64,000 nt of DNA from Jejubacter sp036620675. GTDB lineage: Bacteria; Pseudomonadota; Gammaproteobacteria; Enterobacterales; Enterobacteriaceae. Below are positions 23,866 to 32,078 of this stretch, in pieces; position 1 is the stretch's first letter, and every line of letters starts with the position of its first letter. A model generated the notes under the pieces. It had not been told where the DNA came from. It was given only the letters and a program-made list of their open reading frames with translations, and did no database searches. The stretch is from assembly GCA_036620675.1 (NCBI GenBank), contig JAZHEE010000001.1; one strand, 5' to 3'. Made by a program: the position numbers and the translations under genes.

Positions 23866-24792
23866 TTAATAAATACCTACGCTTGGCGAATCGCCCACAA
23901 AAGCCCAGGCGCGATACATGCCTTCGCAGTTAAACGGCAGCGCCACATTTCCCTGGTTATCCACGGCTATCGCGCCGCCGCTGCCGCCCAGCGCCGGCAG
24001 TTTTTCCATAATCACCCGCTCTGTGGCCTGCTGCAGGCTAAGCCCCCGGTACTCCATCAGCGCGGCGATATCGTAAGCCGCCAGAGTACGGATAAAGAGT
24101 TCGCCGTTGCCGGTACAGGAAACCGCGACATTGGCGTTATTGGCATAGCACCCTGCCCCCACCAGCGGCGAATCGCCCACCCGCCCCGGCAGCTTATTGG
24201 TCATGCCACCGGTCGAGGTGGCCGCCGCCAGATTACCGTCAAGGTCAAGGGCCACGGCGCCGACGGTGCCGAATTTAGTATCCGGGGTAACCGGCGCATC
24301 GTGATCCAGCAGAATGGCATTTCTGGCGCTGTGTAGCTGCGCCAGACGCTCCGGCGTATCGAAAACTGCCGGGTCGACCAGTTCCATCCCCTGCTGCTGC
24401 ACGAAGCGTTCCGCGCCCTGGCCCACCATCAGCACGTGCGGGCTTTGCTCCATCACCAGACGCGCGGCCAGAACCGGGTTGCGCAACTGGCTGACGCCGG
24501 CCACCGCCCCGGCTTTAAGCGTGACGCCGTCCATCACGCAGGCATCCAGCTCGTGGGTTTCGTCCCGGGTATAAACTGAGCCGATCCCGGCGTTAAACAG
24601 CGGGCACTCTTCCAGCAGCCGCACCGCTTCGCAGACCGCGTCCAGGGCGCTTTTCCCCTGCGCCAGCATCTGCTGTCCGACGTCGACAATTTCCGAAAGG
24701 GCCTGGATATAGCGCTGTTCCTGCTGTGCGCTCATTTGCAGCCGGGAGAGCGCTCCCGCGCCGCCGTGAATGGCAATTACCGCGTTTCCCAT
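23866..24792 (-). CDS. iaaA: IaaA, isoaspartyl peptidase / L-asparaginase
   Basis: 308 residues, N-terminal nucleophile hydrolase family. The autocleavage site G175-T176 lies in KFGTVGAVALDLDG; T176 becomes the catalytic N-terminus of the beta subunit. The substrate-binding GRVGDSPLVGAGCYANN and GNGELFIR segments are intact. The enzyme splits isoaspartyl dipeptides and some beta-aspartyl compounds in the cytoplasm. It ends GDSPSVGIY, about 11 residues shorter than the E. coli protein; the missing tail is not catalytic. The ATG at 24792 (MGNAVIAIHGGAG) is preferred to a TTG five codons upstream. First gene of the gsi operon, divergent from moeA. Confidence 0.95.
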   Translation of the reverse strand: MGNAVIAIHGGAGALSRLQMSAQQEQRYIQALSEIVDVGQQMLAQGKSALDAVCEAVRLLEECPLFNAGIGSVYTRDETHELDACVMDGVTLKAGAVAGVSQLRNPVLAARLVMEQSPHVLMVGQGAERFVQQQGMELVDPAVFDTPERLAQLHSARNAILLDHDAPVTPDTKFGTVGAVALDLDGNLAAATSTGGMTNKLPGRVGDSPLVGAGCYANNANVAVSCTGNGELFIRTLAAYDIAALMEYRGLSLQQATERVIMEKLPALGGSGGAIAVDNQGNVALPFNCEGMYRAWAFVGDSPSVGIY

Positions 24793-25005
24793 AACAACAT
24801 CACTCAATCAGAGAAGGAACCTGCGACGCTTTGATATTGATATCATTGTTTTTTGGCGCCGGTTAATACGATTTCTGAATATAGAAAGATGTAAATGTGT
24901 TGTAAAGACCAGGAAGCCGGGGCTACCCCGAAAGCAGGCGTTTAGCCATGGGGTTTTCTCTGCCATAATAGGCCTCTGTCAGATTTTCCCGCCCAGGAGC
25001 TATTC

Positions 25006-26238
25006 ATGGATTTTACCGCCGGACTGATTCCTCTGGATCACGCCCTTAAGCAGATGCTCGACCGCCTGACGCCCGTCGCCGACATAGAAACGCTGGCGCT
25101 GCAGCAGGCCTTTGGCCGCGTTACCGCCCAGGCAATCGCCTCCCCCATCGAGGTACCGGGTTTCGATAATTCGGCAATGGACGGCTACGGCGTGCGCATG
25201 GCGGATCTGGAAAGCGGTAAGCCGCTGCCGGTGGCCGGTAAAATCTTCGCCGGCCAGCCGCTACAGGGCGAATGGCCGGTCGGTACCTGCGTGCGCATTA
25301 TGACCGGCGCGCCGGTGCCGCCGCAGTGCGACGCGGTGATTATGCAGGAACAGTGTGAAGTTCGTGATGACGGCGTTCTGTTCAGCGCGCCCGTGCAAGC
25401 AGGGCAGAATATTCGCCGCCGCGGCGAGGATATCCGTCAGGGAGCTGCCGCCATTGACGCCGGCGTGCGCCTGAGCGCCTCCGAGCTGCCGCTGCTGGCC
25501 TCGCTGGGCATCGGCGAAGTCCCGGTAGTACGCCGCCTGCGGGTGGCGCTGTTTTCCACCGGCGATGAACTGCAATTGCCCGGCACGCCGCTTCAGCCCG
25601 GCCAGATTTATGACAGCAACCGCCTGACGGTGCACCTGATGCTGGAACAGCTGGGCTGCGAGGTCATTAACTTAGGTATCGTCCGCGACTCCCCCGAGGC
25701 GCTGCGCGCCGCTTTTCTGGAGGCGGATTCCCGGGCCGATGTCACCCTCAGTTCCGGGGGCGTTTCCGTGGGTGAAGCCGACTACACCAAACAGATACTC
25801 GACGAGCTGGGCGAAATAGGCTTCTGGAAGCTGGCAATCAAACCCGGCAAACCTTTCGCCTTTGGCCGCCTGCGCAACAGCTGGTTCTGCGGCCTGCCGG
25901 GCAATCCGGTGTCCGCCGCCGTCACCTTCTATCAACTGGTGATTCCACTGCTGGCGAAGCTCAGCGGGCAGCGTACCCCGGCCCTGCCGCCGTGTCTGAA
26001 AGTACGGGCGGCGCAGCCGCTAAAGAAAAGTCCGGGGCGCCTGGACTTCCAGCGCGGCATACTGAGTACCGGTACCGACGGCCTGCCGGAAGTGACCAGC
26101 ACCGGCCATCAGGGTTCTCATATCTTCAGCTCGTTCAGCCAGGGGAACTGCTTCATTATTCTGGAGCGCGAGCGCGGCAATGTGGCACCGGGCGAAATGG
26201 TCGAGGTTCAGCCGTTTAATCACCTGTTCGGAGGCTGA
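25006..26238 (+). CDS. moeA: MoeA, molybdopterin molybdenumtransferase
   Basis: 410 residues (E. coli 411). Domain order is that of the family: an N-terminal linker and domain II, then the MogA/MoeA-like domain with ATP/molybdopterin loop SSGGVSVGEADYTKQ and GLPGNPVSA, and the C-terminal beta-barrel. PGFDNSAMDGYGV is the conserved motif of the N-terminal part. It inserts molybdate into adenylated molybdopterin to give the molybdenum cofactor. moeB starts one base after its stop. Upstream (24793-25005) is shared with divergent iaaA. Confidence 0.96.
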   Translation: MDFTAGLIPLDHALKQMLDRLTPVADIETLALQQAFGRVTAQAIASPIEVPGFDNSAMDGYGVRMADLESGKPLPVAGKIFAGQPLQGEWPVGTCVRIMTGAPVPPQCDAVIMQEQCEVRDDGVLFSAPVQAGQNIRRRGEDIRQGAAAIDAGVRLSASELPLLASLGIGEVPVVRRLRVALFSTGDELQLPGTPLQPGQIYDSNRLTVHLMLEQLGCEVINLGIVRDSPEALRAAFLEADSRADVTLSSGGVSVGEADYTKQILDELGEIGFWKLAIKPGKPFAFGRLRNSWFCGLPGNPVSAAVTFYQLVIPLLAKLSGQRTPALPPCLKVRAAQPLKKSPGRLDFQRGILSTGTDGLPEVTSTGHQGSHIFSSFSQGNCFIILERERGNVAPGEMVEVQPFNHLFGG

Positions 26239-26239
26239 G

Positions 26240-27001
26240 ATGTCGGTGGAGCTGAGCGACCAGGAGATGCTGCGCTACAACCGCCAGATAGTCCTGCGCG
26301 GTTTTGACTTCGACGGCCAGGAGCGCCTGAAGGGCAGTCGCGTTTTGATCGTCGGACTCGGCGGACTGGGCTGCGCCGCCAGCCAGTATCTGGCGGCGGC
26401 GGGCGTCGGTCTGCTGACGCTGCTCGACTTTGATACCGTGGCGCTCTCTAACCTGCAGCGCCAGACGCTGCATCACGACGCCACGATTGGTCAGCCCAAG
26501 GTCACTTCCGCCGCCGCCGCGCTGCGCGCCATCAATCCGCATATCGCCGTTGAAACAGTTGACGCTCTGCTGGAAGAGCCTGAGCTACGGGCGCTGGTGG
26601 CGCGTCATGACCTGGTGCTGGACTGTACCGATAATGTGGAGGTGCGTAATCAGCTTAACCGCTGCGGCTTTGCCACCAAAGTGCCGCTGGTTTCCGGCGC
26701 CGCCATCCGCATGGAGGGACAGATTTCGGTCTTCACCTGGCAGCCCGATGAGCCCTGCTACCGCTGCCTGAGCCGGCTGTTCGGCGCAGAGGCCCTTAGC
26801 TGCGTCGAAGCGGGGGTGATGGCGCCGCTGGTGGGCGTTATCGGTACGCTTCAGGCCATGGAGGCCATTAAGCTGCTCGCCCATTACGGAACGCCGATCG
26901 TCGGCAAAATCCTGATGTACGACGCCATGCGCGGCCAGTTCCGGGAAATGAAACTGGCGCGCGACCCGCACTGCGAAACATGCGGCGCGCCTCAGTCGTA
27001 A
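26240..27001 (+). CDS. moeB: MoeB, molybdopterin-synthase adenylyltransferase
   Basis: 253 residues (E. coli 249), E1-like fold. The ATP-binding glycine loop GLGGLGCAASQYLAAAGVG is near the N-terminus, LDCTDNVEVRNQLN contains the adenylation aspartate, and zinc-binding pairs CYRC and CETC are present. MoeB adenylates the C-terminal glycine of MoaD, encoded at 60342-60587 in this same window, so that sulfur can be added for molybdopterin synthesis. ATG at 26240 follows moeA TGA by one base; the preceding GGAGG in the end of moeA serves as ribosome site. Convergent with the LacI-type gene, overlapping it by 10 bases. Confidence 0.96.
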   Translation: MSVELSDQEMLRYNRQIVLRGFDFDGQERLKGSRVLIVGLGGLGCAASQYLAAAGVGLLTLLDFDTVALSNLQRQTLHHDATIGQPKVTSAAAALRAINPHIAVETVDALLEEPELRALVARHDLVLDCTDNVEVRNQLNRCGFATKVPLVSGAAIRMEGQISVFTWQPDEPCYRCLSRLFGAEALSCVEAGVMAPLVGVIGTLQAMEAIKLLAHYGTPIVGKILMYDAMRGQFREMKLARDPHCETCGAPQS

Positions 27002-28062
27002 AGCCCTTCCGCCCGTACGCCGTGGGGTGCCCTGCCCCCACGGATGCGCCGTACCGAATCGTACAACGCCAGTTTTCCGTGCAGTAATAGCGTACTGACC
27101 GGCGCCTTTGGTCGAATCAGGCGCTGCTGCAGCATATGCACCGCTTCTTCACCCAGTTCATCCCGGGGAACCTGGAGCGCGGTCAGCGGCGTATCGCCCA
27201 GCGCCGACAGGTTAGCGCCGTCGATGCTCATCACCGAAATATCCTGGGGCACCCGCAGCCCGGCCCGGGTCAGCGCCCGCACCACTCCCGCGGCCATAAA
27301 GTCGCCGCCGGCCAGAATCGCCGTCGACAACGATTTGCGCGGCGTGCGCGCCAGCCAGTCGCTAATCAAAGCCTCGCTTTCGCTGGCGGCAAAGCTGTCG
27401 GCCACCAGCAGGTGGCAGCTCTCGTCAAAGGGCAGATTAGCGCCGCGCCAGGCGTCCAGGATCCCCGCCAGTCGCAGCTCCATGGTGTAACGCCGCAGGC
27501 ACAGCAGGTTAAGCACCGAACGGTGTCCCATTGCGAACAGATAGCGGGCGGCGCACTCGCCGGTGGCGCGATGATCGGGCGCCACCGCGGGCAGCCGCAT
27601 ATCCTGAGTGCGGCAGTTAATTAACAGGCAGGGTTTCCCCACATCGACCGCCAGCTCGTGAATATGCGGATCGTCAATGCCCAGCAGCATAGCGGCTTCG
27701 GTGCCAGGTTCATTGATACGGCTCAGAAACAGATTGGCGTCGCTGTCCTGCTCTTCCAGCGCGCAGTAGCGCAGTCGGACATCGTGCGGCGCCAGCGCCC
27801 GACTGATGCTTTGAATCACCCGGTAATAGAAAATATCGGAGCGTTCATCAAAGGCCCGCTGCGGCGCAAACACCACCAGTTCATTGAGCAGCAGGCGCCC
27901 TGCCGCCATTCCCTCCATCACGCCCAGGCGTTCGGCGCACTGGCGTACCTGTTCCCGCGCTCGTTCGCTGGTGTTGGCCTTTCCCGCCAGCACCCGGGAA
28001 ACGGTGCTGATCGACAGCCCGGTGAGCGCCGCGATCTCGGTGATTTTGAGCCTTTTTGTCAT
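26992..28062 (-). CDS. LacI-family transcriptional regulator of the sugar cassette
   Basis: 356 residues from ATG 28062 (MTKRLKITEIAALTGLSISTVSRVLAGKAN); an ATG four codons earlier (28074) is possible. The N-terminal LacI helix-turn-helix and hinge helix (about 1-58) precede a periplasmic-binding-protein-like sensor domain with the typical segments TAILAGGDFMAAGVVRAL, ISVMSIDG and TALQVPRDELGEEAV. It is divergent from the MFS carrier gene, and the intergenic region holds two near-palindromes that are good operator candidates. It likely represses the carrier and glycosidase genes and itself in the absence of a sugar that I cannot name. The cassette occupies the place of E. coli fsaA/pflFG. Confidence 0.9.
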   Translation of the reverse strand: MTKRLKITEIAALTGLSISTVSRVLAGKANTSERAREQVRQCAERLGVMEGMAAGRLLLNELVVFAPQRAFDERSDIFYYRVIQSISRALAPHDVRLRYCALEEQDSDANLFLSRINEPGTEAAMLLGIDDPHIHELAVDVGKPCLLINCRTQDMRLPAVAPDHRATGECAARYLFAMGHRSVLNLLCLRRYTMELRLAGILDAWRGANLPFDESCHLLVADSFAASESEALISDWLARTPRKSLSTAILAGGDFMAAGVVRALTRAGLRVPQDISVMSIDGANLSALGDTPLTALQVPRDELGEEAVHMLQQRLIRPKAPVSTLLLHGKLALYDSVRRIRGGRAPHGVRAEGLYD

Positions 28063-28088
28063 TCTGTGATCCATGCCCAAATGTGAAA

Positions 28089-28102
28089 TGAAAAAATTTT
28101 CA
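28089..28102. promoter_or_regulatory. Candidate LacI-type operator 1
   Basis: TGAAAAAATTTTCA is a near-perfect palindrome centred on an A-T step, lying just upstream of the LacI-type start, inside GTGAAATGAAAAAATTTTCAC. It shares the TGAnAA...TTTTCA pattern with operator 2, 77 bases away. Binding by the neighbouring regulator is an inference. Confidence 0.5.
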
Positions 28103-28165
28103 CCCGCCATACCTGTCAAAAAAACGGGCAACCCGGCCAGAATGCCTGCGTAATCAATAAATTTA

Positions 28166-28179
28166 TGAGAATTTTTTCA
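28166..28179. promoter_or_regulatory. Candidate LacI-type operator 2
   Basis: TGAGAATTTTTTCA, one mismatch from the palindrome of operator 1, located between the two divergent genes about 170 bases upstream of the carrier start. The centre-to-centre distance of 77 bp (about seven helical turns) would allow looping. Confidence 0.5.
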
Positions 28180-28347
28180 CAATTTTTGCTACAGGCTCTT
28201 CACCGACTCCTTTAGTCTCCGGTTATTGGCGCACCGGGAGCCATATCTCCGGTAATTACCCCTTTATTCAATAGCTTCCCTGTTGTCGTTCCCTACCAGA
28301 GTGGGGATGCAGGCGGTTTAACAAAACCAAATAATGCGGAGAACGTA

Positions 28348-29649
28348 ATGAGTCAGGGAGTCAACTCAACCGTCGCAGCGAGCAACGTACGGCGGACAAT
28401 CAAAAACTTACGCTGGTGGGTGTTAGTTCTGTTCCTGCTGGGCGTCACCGTCAACTACATCACCCGCAATTCGCTGGGTATTCTGGCGCCGGAGCTGAAA
28501 AGCAGCCTGGGGATTACCACCGAACAGTACTCCTGGATTGTCGGCGCCTTCCAGCTGGCGTATACCCTGTTTCAGCCCCTGTGCGGCTGGCTGATTGACG
28601 TTATCGGTCTGAAGCTTGGCTTCCTGATCTGCGCCGCTATCTGGGCGCTGGCCTGTCTGTTTCACGCCGGCGCGGGCAGCTGGCTGCATCTTGCCTTTCT
28701 GCGTTTCGTGATGGGCGGCGCCGAAGCGGCGGCCACACCGGCCAACGCCAAGACCATCGGCGAATGGTTTCCTAAGCAGGAACGTCCCATCGCTGCCGGC
28801 TGGGCCGGGGTAGGCTTTTCGGTAGGCGCCATGCTGGCGCCGCCGATTATCTACTTCGCTCACGCCTCGTTCGGCTGGCAGGGCGCCTTTATGTTCACCG
28901 GTATTCTGGCGCTACTGTGGGTGGTGCTGTGGTGGTTGTTCTATCACAACCCGGAACAGCATCCGCGGCTGAGCAAAGAAGAGCTGGCGTTTATCCGCCA
29001 GGATAACGAAGCCCCCGCGGTGACCCAGCCCTTTTTTACCACCCTGAAGGTCGTGGCAAAGAACCGCCGCTTTTACGGCATCGCTATTCCCGCTTTTATG
29101 GCGGAGCCCGCCTGGGCGGTGATGAGCTTCTGGGTACCGCTCTACCTCGCCCGGGAGCACGGTATGGACCTCAAGCAGATAGCGATGTTCGCCTGGTTAC
29201 CGTTCCTGGCCGCCGATCTCGGCAGCGTGGCCAGCGGCTATATCACCCGCCTGTATACCCGCTGGTTCGGCTTTACCCGGGTCAATTCGGTAGTGGCCAG
29301 TTCGGTCACCGGCGCCTTTTTAATGATCTCGCTGGCGGTGGTGGCCTTCACCCGCGATCCGTACGTCACCATTGTGCTGATCTCCATCGGCGGCTTCGGC
29401 CACCAGATTATCTCCTGCATGCTGAGCGCACTGGTGGTGGAGTCCTTCGACAAAGGCCAGATGGCCACCGTCAACGGAATGCGCGGCTCCGCGGCCTGGA
29501 TAGCCAGCTTCGCCTTTTCGCTGATTATCGGCGTTACCGCCGACACCATCGGCTTTAATCCACTATTTATCGCCATGGGGATGTTCGATCTGATTGGCGC
29601 CTGTTTCCTGATCGCTTTTATTGCCGAACGCCGCGGGCGTCGCATCTGA
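28348..29649 (+). CDS. MFS transporter, hexuronate/sugar-phosphate (ACS) type
   Basis: 433 residues, twelve predicted membrane segments. It belongs to the anion:cation symporter branch (ExuT-like): the N-terminal VLVLFLLGVTVNYITRNSLG, the loop GWLIDVIGLKLGF and the GGAEAAATPANAKTIGEWFP segment after helix 4 are typical of carriers for organic anions such as hexuronates. Because the next gene encodes an alpha-glycosidase, the cargo may be an acidic or otherwise modified glycoside. The glycosidase start lies 13 bases after its stop. The substrate is not determinable from sequence. Confidence 0.9.
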   Translation: MSQGVNSTVAASNVRRTIKNLRWWVLVLFLLGVTVNYITRNSLGILAPELKSSLGITTEQYSWIVGAFQLAYTLFQPLCGWLIDVIGLKLGFLICAAIWALACLFHAGAGSWLHLAFLRFVMGGAEAAATPANAKTIGEWFPKQERPIAAGWAGVGFSVGAMLAPPIIYFAHASFGWQGAFMFTGILALLWVVLWWLFYHNPEQHPRLSKEELAFIRQDNEAPAVTQPFFTTLKVVAKNRRFYGIAIPAFMAEPAWAVMSFWVPLYLAREHGMDLKQIAMFAWLPFLAADLGSVASGYITRLYTRWFGFTRVNSVVASSVTGAFLMISLAVVAFTRDPYVTIVLISIGGFGHQIISCMLSALVVESFDKGQMATVNGMRGSAAWIASFAFSLIIGVTADTIGFNPLFIAMGMFDLIGACFLIAFIAERRGRRI

Positions 29650-29662
29650 TGAGGTATTACCG

Positions 29663-32029
29663 ATGAAAACCCTGAAACACTGGAGCCTGGCCCATTCCGA
29701 TGCCAGCCATGTGACCCTTTGCGTGGAAAACCAGCACCGGCTGACCCTGTACGTGCTGGAACAGGGGCTGTTTCGCGTATCAATACAGCGCGGCGGCGAC
29801 TGGGCGCTGAACCGTACCTGGAGTATCGCGCCGAATCGGGACGTTCCCTGGGAGGGGCGTTCCCGGGACGATCTCGACGGCTTCTCTCTGCCTGGATATA
29901 CGCTAACCGAACGCGACGATACGCTGGAGATCGCAAGCGAAAGGCTGCGGGTCACGGTTCACCGGCCGCTATGGCTGGAGTGGCACTACCGCGACGCCTG
30001 CGGCCAGTGGCGTTTTCTTGCCAGCGATCGCCCCACCAGCGCCTATCTGCTTAATGCGCACGGCGACGGCGTCGCCCACTATCAGCGGCGCTTTAAGGAA
30101 GACTGTTACTACGGACTGGGCGAAAAGGCCGGGCCGCTGGCGCGTAACGGGAAACGCTACGAAATGCGCAATCTGGACGCCATGGGCTATAACGCTGCCA
30201 GCACCGATCCGCTCTACAAGCATATCCCCTTCACCATTACCCGGCGTGATGAGGTCAGCTTCGGGCTGTTTTACGATAACCTGAGCAGCAGCTGGTTCGA
30301 TCTGGGCAATGAGCTGGATAACTACCACGCTCCCTACCGCCGCTGGCAGGCGGAATCCGGCGACATCGACTACTACCTGTTCGTGGGCGACCGAATTCTG
30401 GATATCACCAAAACCTTTGTGCGTCTGACCGGCAAAACGCTGTTTGGCCCGCGCTGGAGCCTGGGTTATAGCGGCTCCACGATGCACTATACCGACGCGC
30501 CGGACGCCCAGAATCAGCTGATGAACTTTATTCGCCTGTGCCAGCAGCACGCCATTCCGTGCGATTCCTTCCAGCTTTCATCCGGCTATACCTCAATTAA
30601 CGACAAGCGCTACGTCTTTAACTGGAACCACGACAAAGTGCCCGAACCGAAAGTGATGAGCCAGGCCTTTCACGACGCCGGGCTTAAGCTTGCCGCCAAT
30701 ATCAAACCCTGCCTGTTGCAGGATCATCCCCGCTATCAGGAGGTGGCCCGCCAGGGACTGTTTATTCAGGATTCGCAAAGCGAAACCCCGGAACGTTCCA
30801 GCTTCTGGGACGACGAAGGCTCTCACCTGGACTTCACCCACCCGGCCGCCATCGCCTGGTGGCAGGAGGGGGTGACCACCCAACTGCTGGAAATGGGAAT
30901 CGACGCCACCTGGAACGACAATAACGAATATGAGGTCTGGGACGGCGAAGCGCGCTGCCACGGTTTCGGCGACCCTATCGCCATTAAGCATATCCGCCCG
31001 GTGATGCCGCTGCTGATGATGCGCGCCTCAATGGAAGCGCAGCAGCGGTTTGCGCCAGAGTTGCGCCCCTATCTGATCTCCCGCTCCGGCTGCGCCGGTA
31101 TGCAGCGCTACGTTCAGACCTGGAGCGGCGATAACCGCACCAGCTGGCAGACGCTACGCTATAACATCCGCATGGGGCTGGGGATGAGCCTGTCCGGACT
31201 CTATAACGTGGGCCATGACGTCGGTGGTTTCTCTGGCGATAAGCCAGACGCCGAACTGTTCGTACGCTGGGTACAAAACGGTGTGATGCATCCGCGCTTT
31301 ACCATCCACTCGTGGAACGACGACGGTACCGTCAACGAACCCTGGATGTATCCGGCGGTCACCCCGGCGGTGCGTGCCGCCATTGAGCTGCGCTATCGCC
31401 TGATGCCCTATCTGTATACGCTGCTGTGGCAGGCCCACGCCGACGATGAACCAATGCTGCGCCCCACGTTCCTCGACCATGAGCAGGACCCTAAAACCTT
31501 CCAGGAGTGCGACGAGTTTATGCTGGGTCGCGATCTGCTGGTGGCAAGCGTCGTGGAAGCGGGTCAGCGCGAACGCACCCTGTGGCTGCCGGACAACGGC
31601 AGCGGCTGGTACGACTTCGCAAGCCACACCTGGTACGCGGGCGGTCAGCAAATCACTCTGCCCGCCCCACTGGAACAGCAGCCCATGCTGGTACGCGCTG
31701 GAGCCGGACTGCCGTTAAGCCAGCGCCTGGCCCATAGCGACGCCCGGGCCGATGACCGCCGCGAACTGCGGCTGTTTCCGCTGAAAGGGAACGGGCACTC
31801 CCGGGGCGAACTGTTCGAAGACGATGGCGAAAGCTGGGGTTATAAAGAGGGCAAAGCGCTGTGGCTCAATTGGGAGATGACCTGTGATGCCGACTCCATC
31901 AATCTGAGGTTTAACGTGCGCGGCGACTGGCGCCCGGCCTGGTCGGAACTGCAGCTAACGCTGCCGGAAGGCGAAACGCGACGTCTGATTATCGACGGCG
32001 TGGAAGGTAATTGCTGGGCGCTTAAATAA
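29663..32029 (+). CDS. GH31 family alpha-glycosidase
   Basis: 788 residues from the ATG at 29663 (MKTLKHWSLAHSD), with GAGG upstream. The N-terminal beta-sandwich (about 1-250, including YYGLGEKAGPLARNG) is followed by the GH31 catalytic barrel: the nucleophile region DATWNDNNEYEVWD (D419) and the acid/base region TWSGDNRTSW (D490), then C-terminal beta domains. No signal peptide is seen, so it acts in the cytoplasm on a substrate brought in by the adjacent MFS carrier. GH31 enzymes cleave alpha-glucosides, alpha-xylosides or sulfoquinovosides; I cannot choose among them. The longer frame upstream overlaps the carrier gene and is not used. Confidence 0.93.
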   Translation: MKTLKHWSLAHSDASHVTLCVENQHRLTLYVLEQGLFRVSIQRGGDWALNRTWSIAPNRDVPWEGRSRDDLDGFSLPGYTLTERDDTLEIASERLRVTVHRPLWLEWHYRDACGQWRFLASDRPTSAYLLNAHGDGVAHYQRRFKEDCYYGLGEKAGPLARNGKRYEMRNLDAMGYNAASTDPLYKHIPFTITRRDEVSFGLFYDNLSSSWFDLGNELDNYHAPYRRWQAESGDIDYYLFVGDRILDITKTFVRLTGKTLFGPRWSLGYSGSTMHYTDAPDAQNQLMNFIRLCQQHAIPCDSFQLSSGYTSINDKRYVFNWNHDKVPEPKVMSQAFHDAGLKLAANIKPCLLQDHPRYQEVARQGLFIQDSQSETPERSSFWDDEGSHLDFTHPAAIAWWQEGVTTQLLEMGIDATWNDNNEYEVWDGEARCHGFGDPIAIKHIRPVMPLLMMRASMEAQQRFAPELRPYLISRSGCAGMQRYVQTWSGDNRTSWQTLRYNIRMGLGMSLSGLYNVGHDVGGFSGDKPDAELFVRWVQNGVMHPRFTIHSWNDDGTVNEPWMYPAVTPAVRAAIELRYRLMPYLYTLLWQAHADDEPMLRPTFLDHEQDPKTFQECDEFMLGRDLLVASVVEAGQRERTLWLPDNGSGWYDFASHTWYAGGQQITLPAPLEQQPMLVRAGAGLPLSQRLAHSDARADDRRELRLFPLKGNGHSRGELFEDDGESWGYKEGKALWLNWEMTCDADSINLRFNVRGDWRPAWSELQLTLPEGETRRLIIDGVEGNCWALK

Positions 32030-32036
32030 AGGTGCT

Positions 32037-32070
32037 GTCATGCCCTCTCCCGCCGGGGAGAGGGCATGAC
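32037..32070. terminator. 34-bp perfect palindrome between GH31 and ybiT
   Basis: Perfect 14-bp arms GTCATGCCCTCTCC (32037-32050) and GGAGAGGGCATGAC (32057-32070) with a six-base loop, exactly between two convergent genes. There is no T run on either side, so it may act as a transcription barrier or mRNA 3'-end stabiliser rather than a classical terminator. Confidence 0.6.
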
Positions 32071-32078
32071 CGGCTGCG

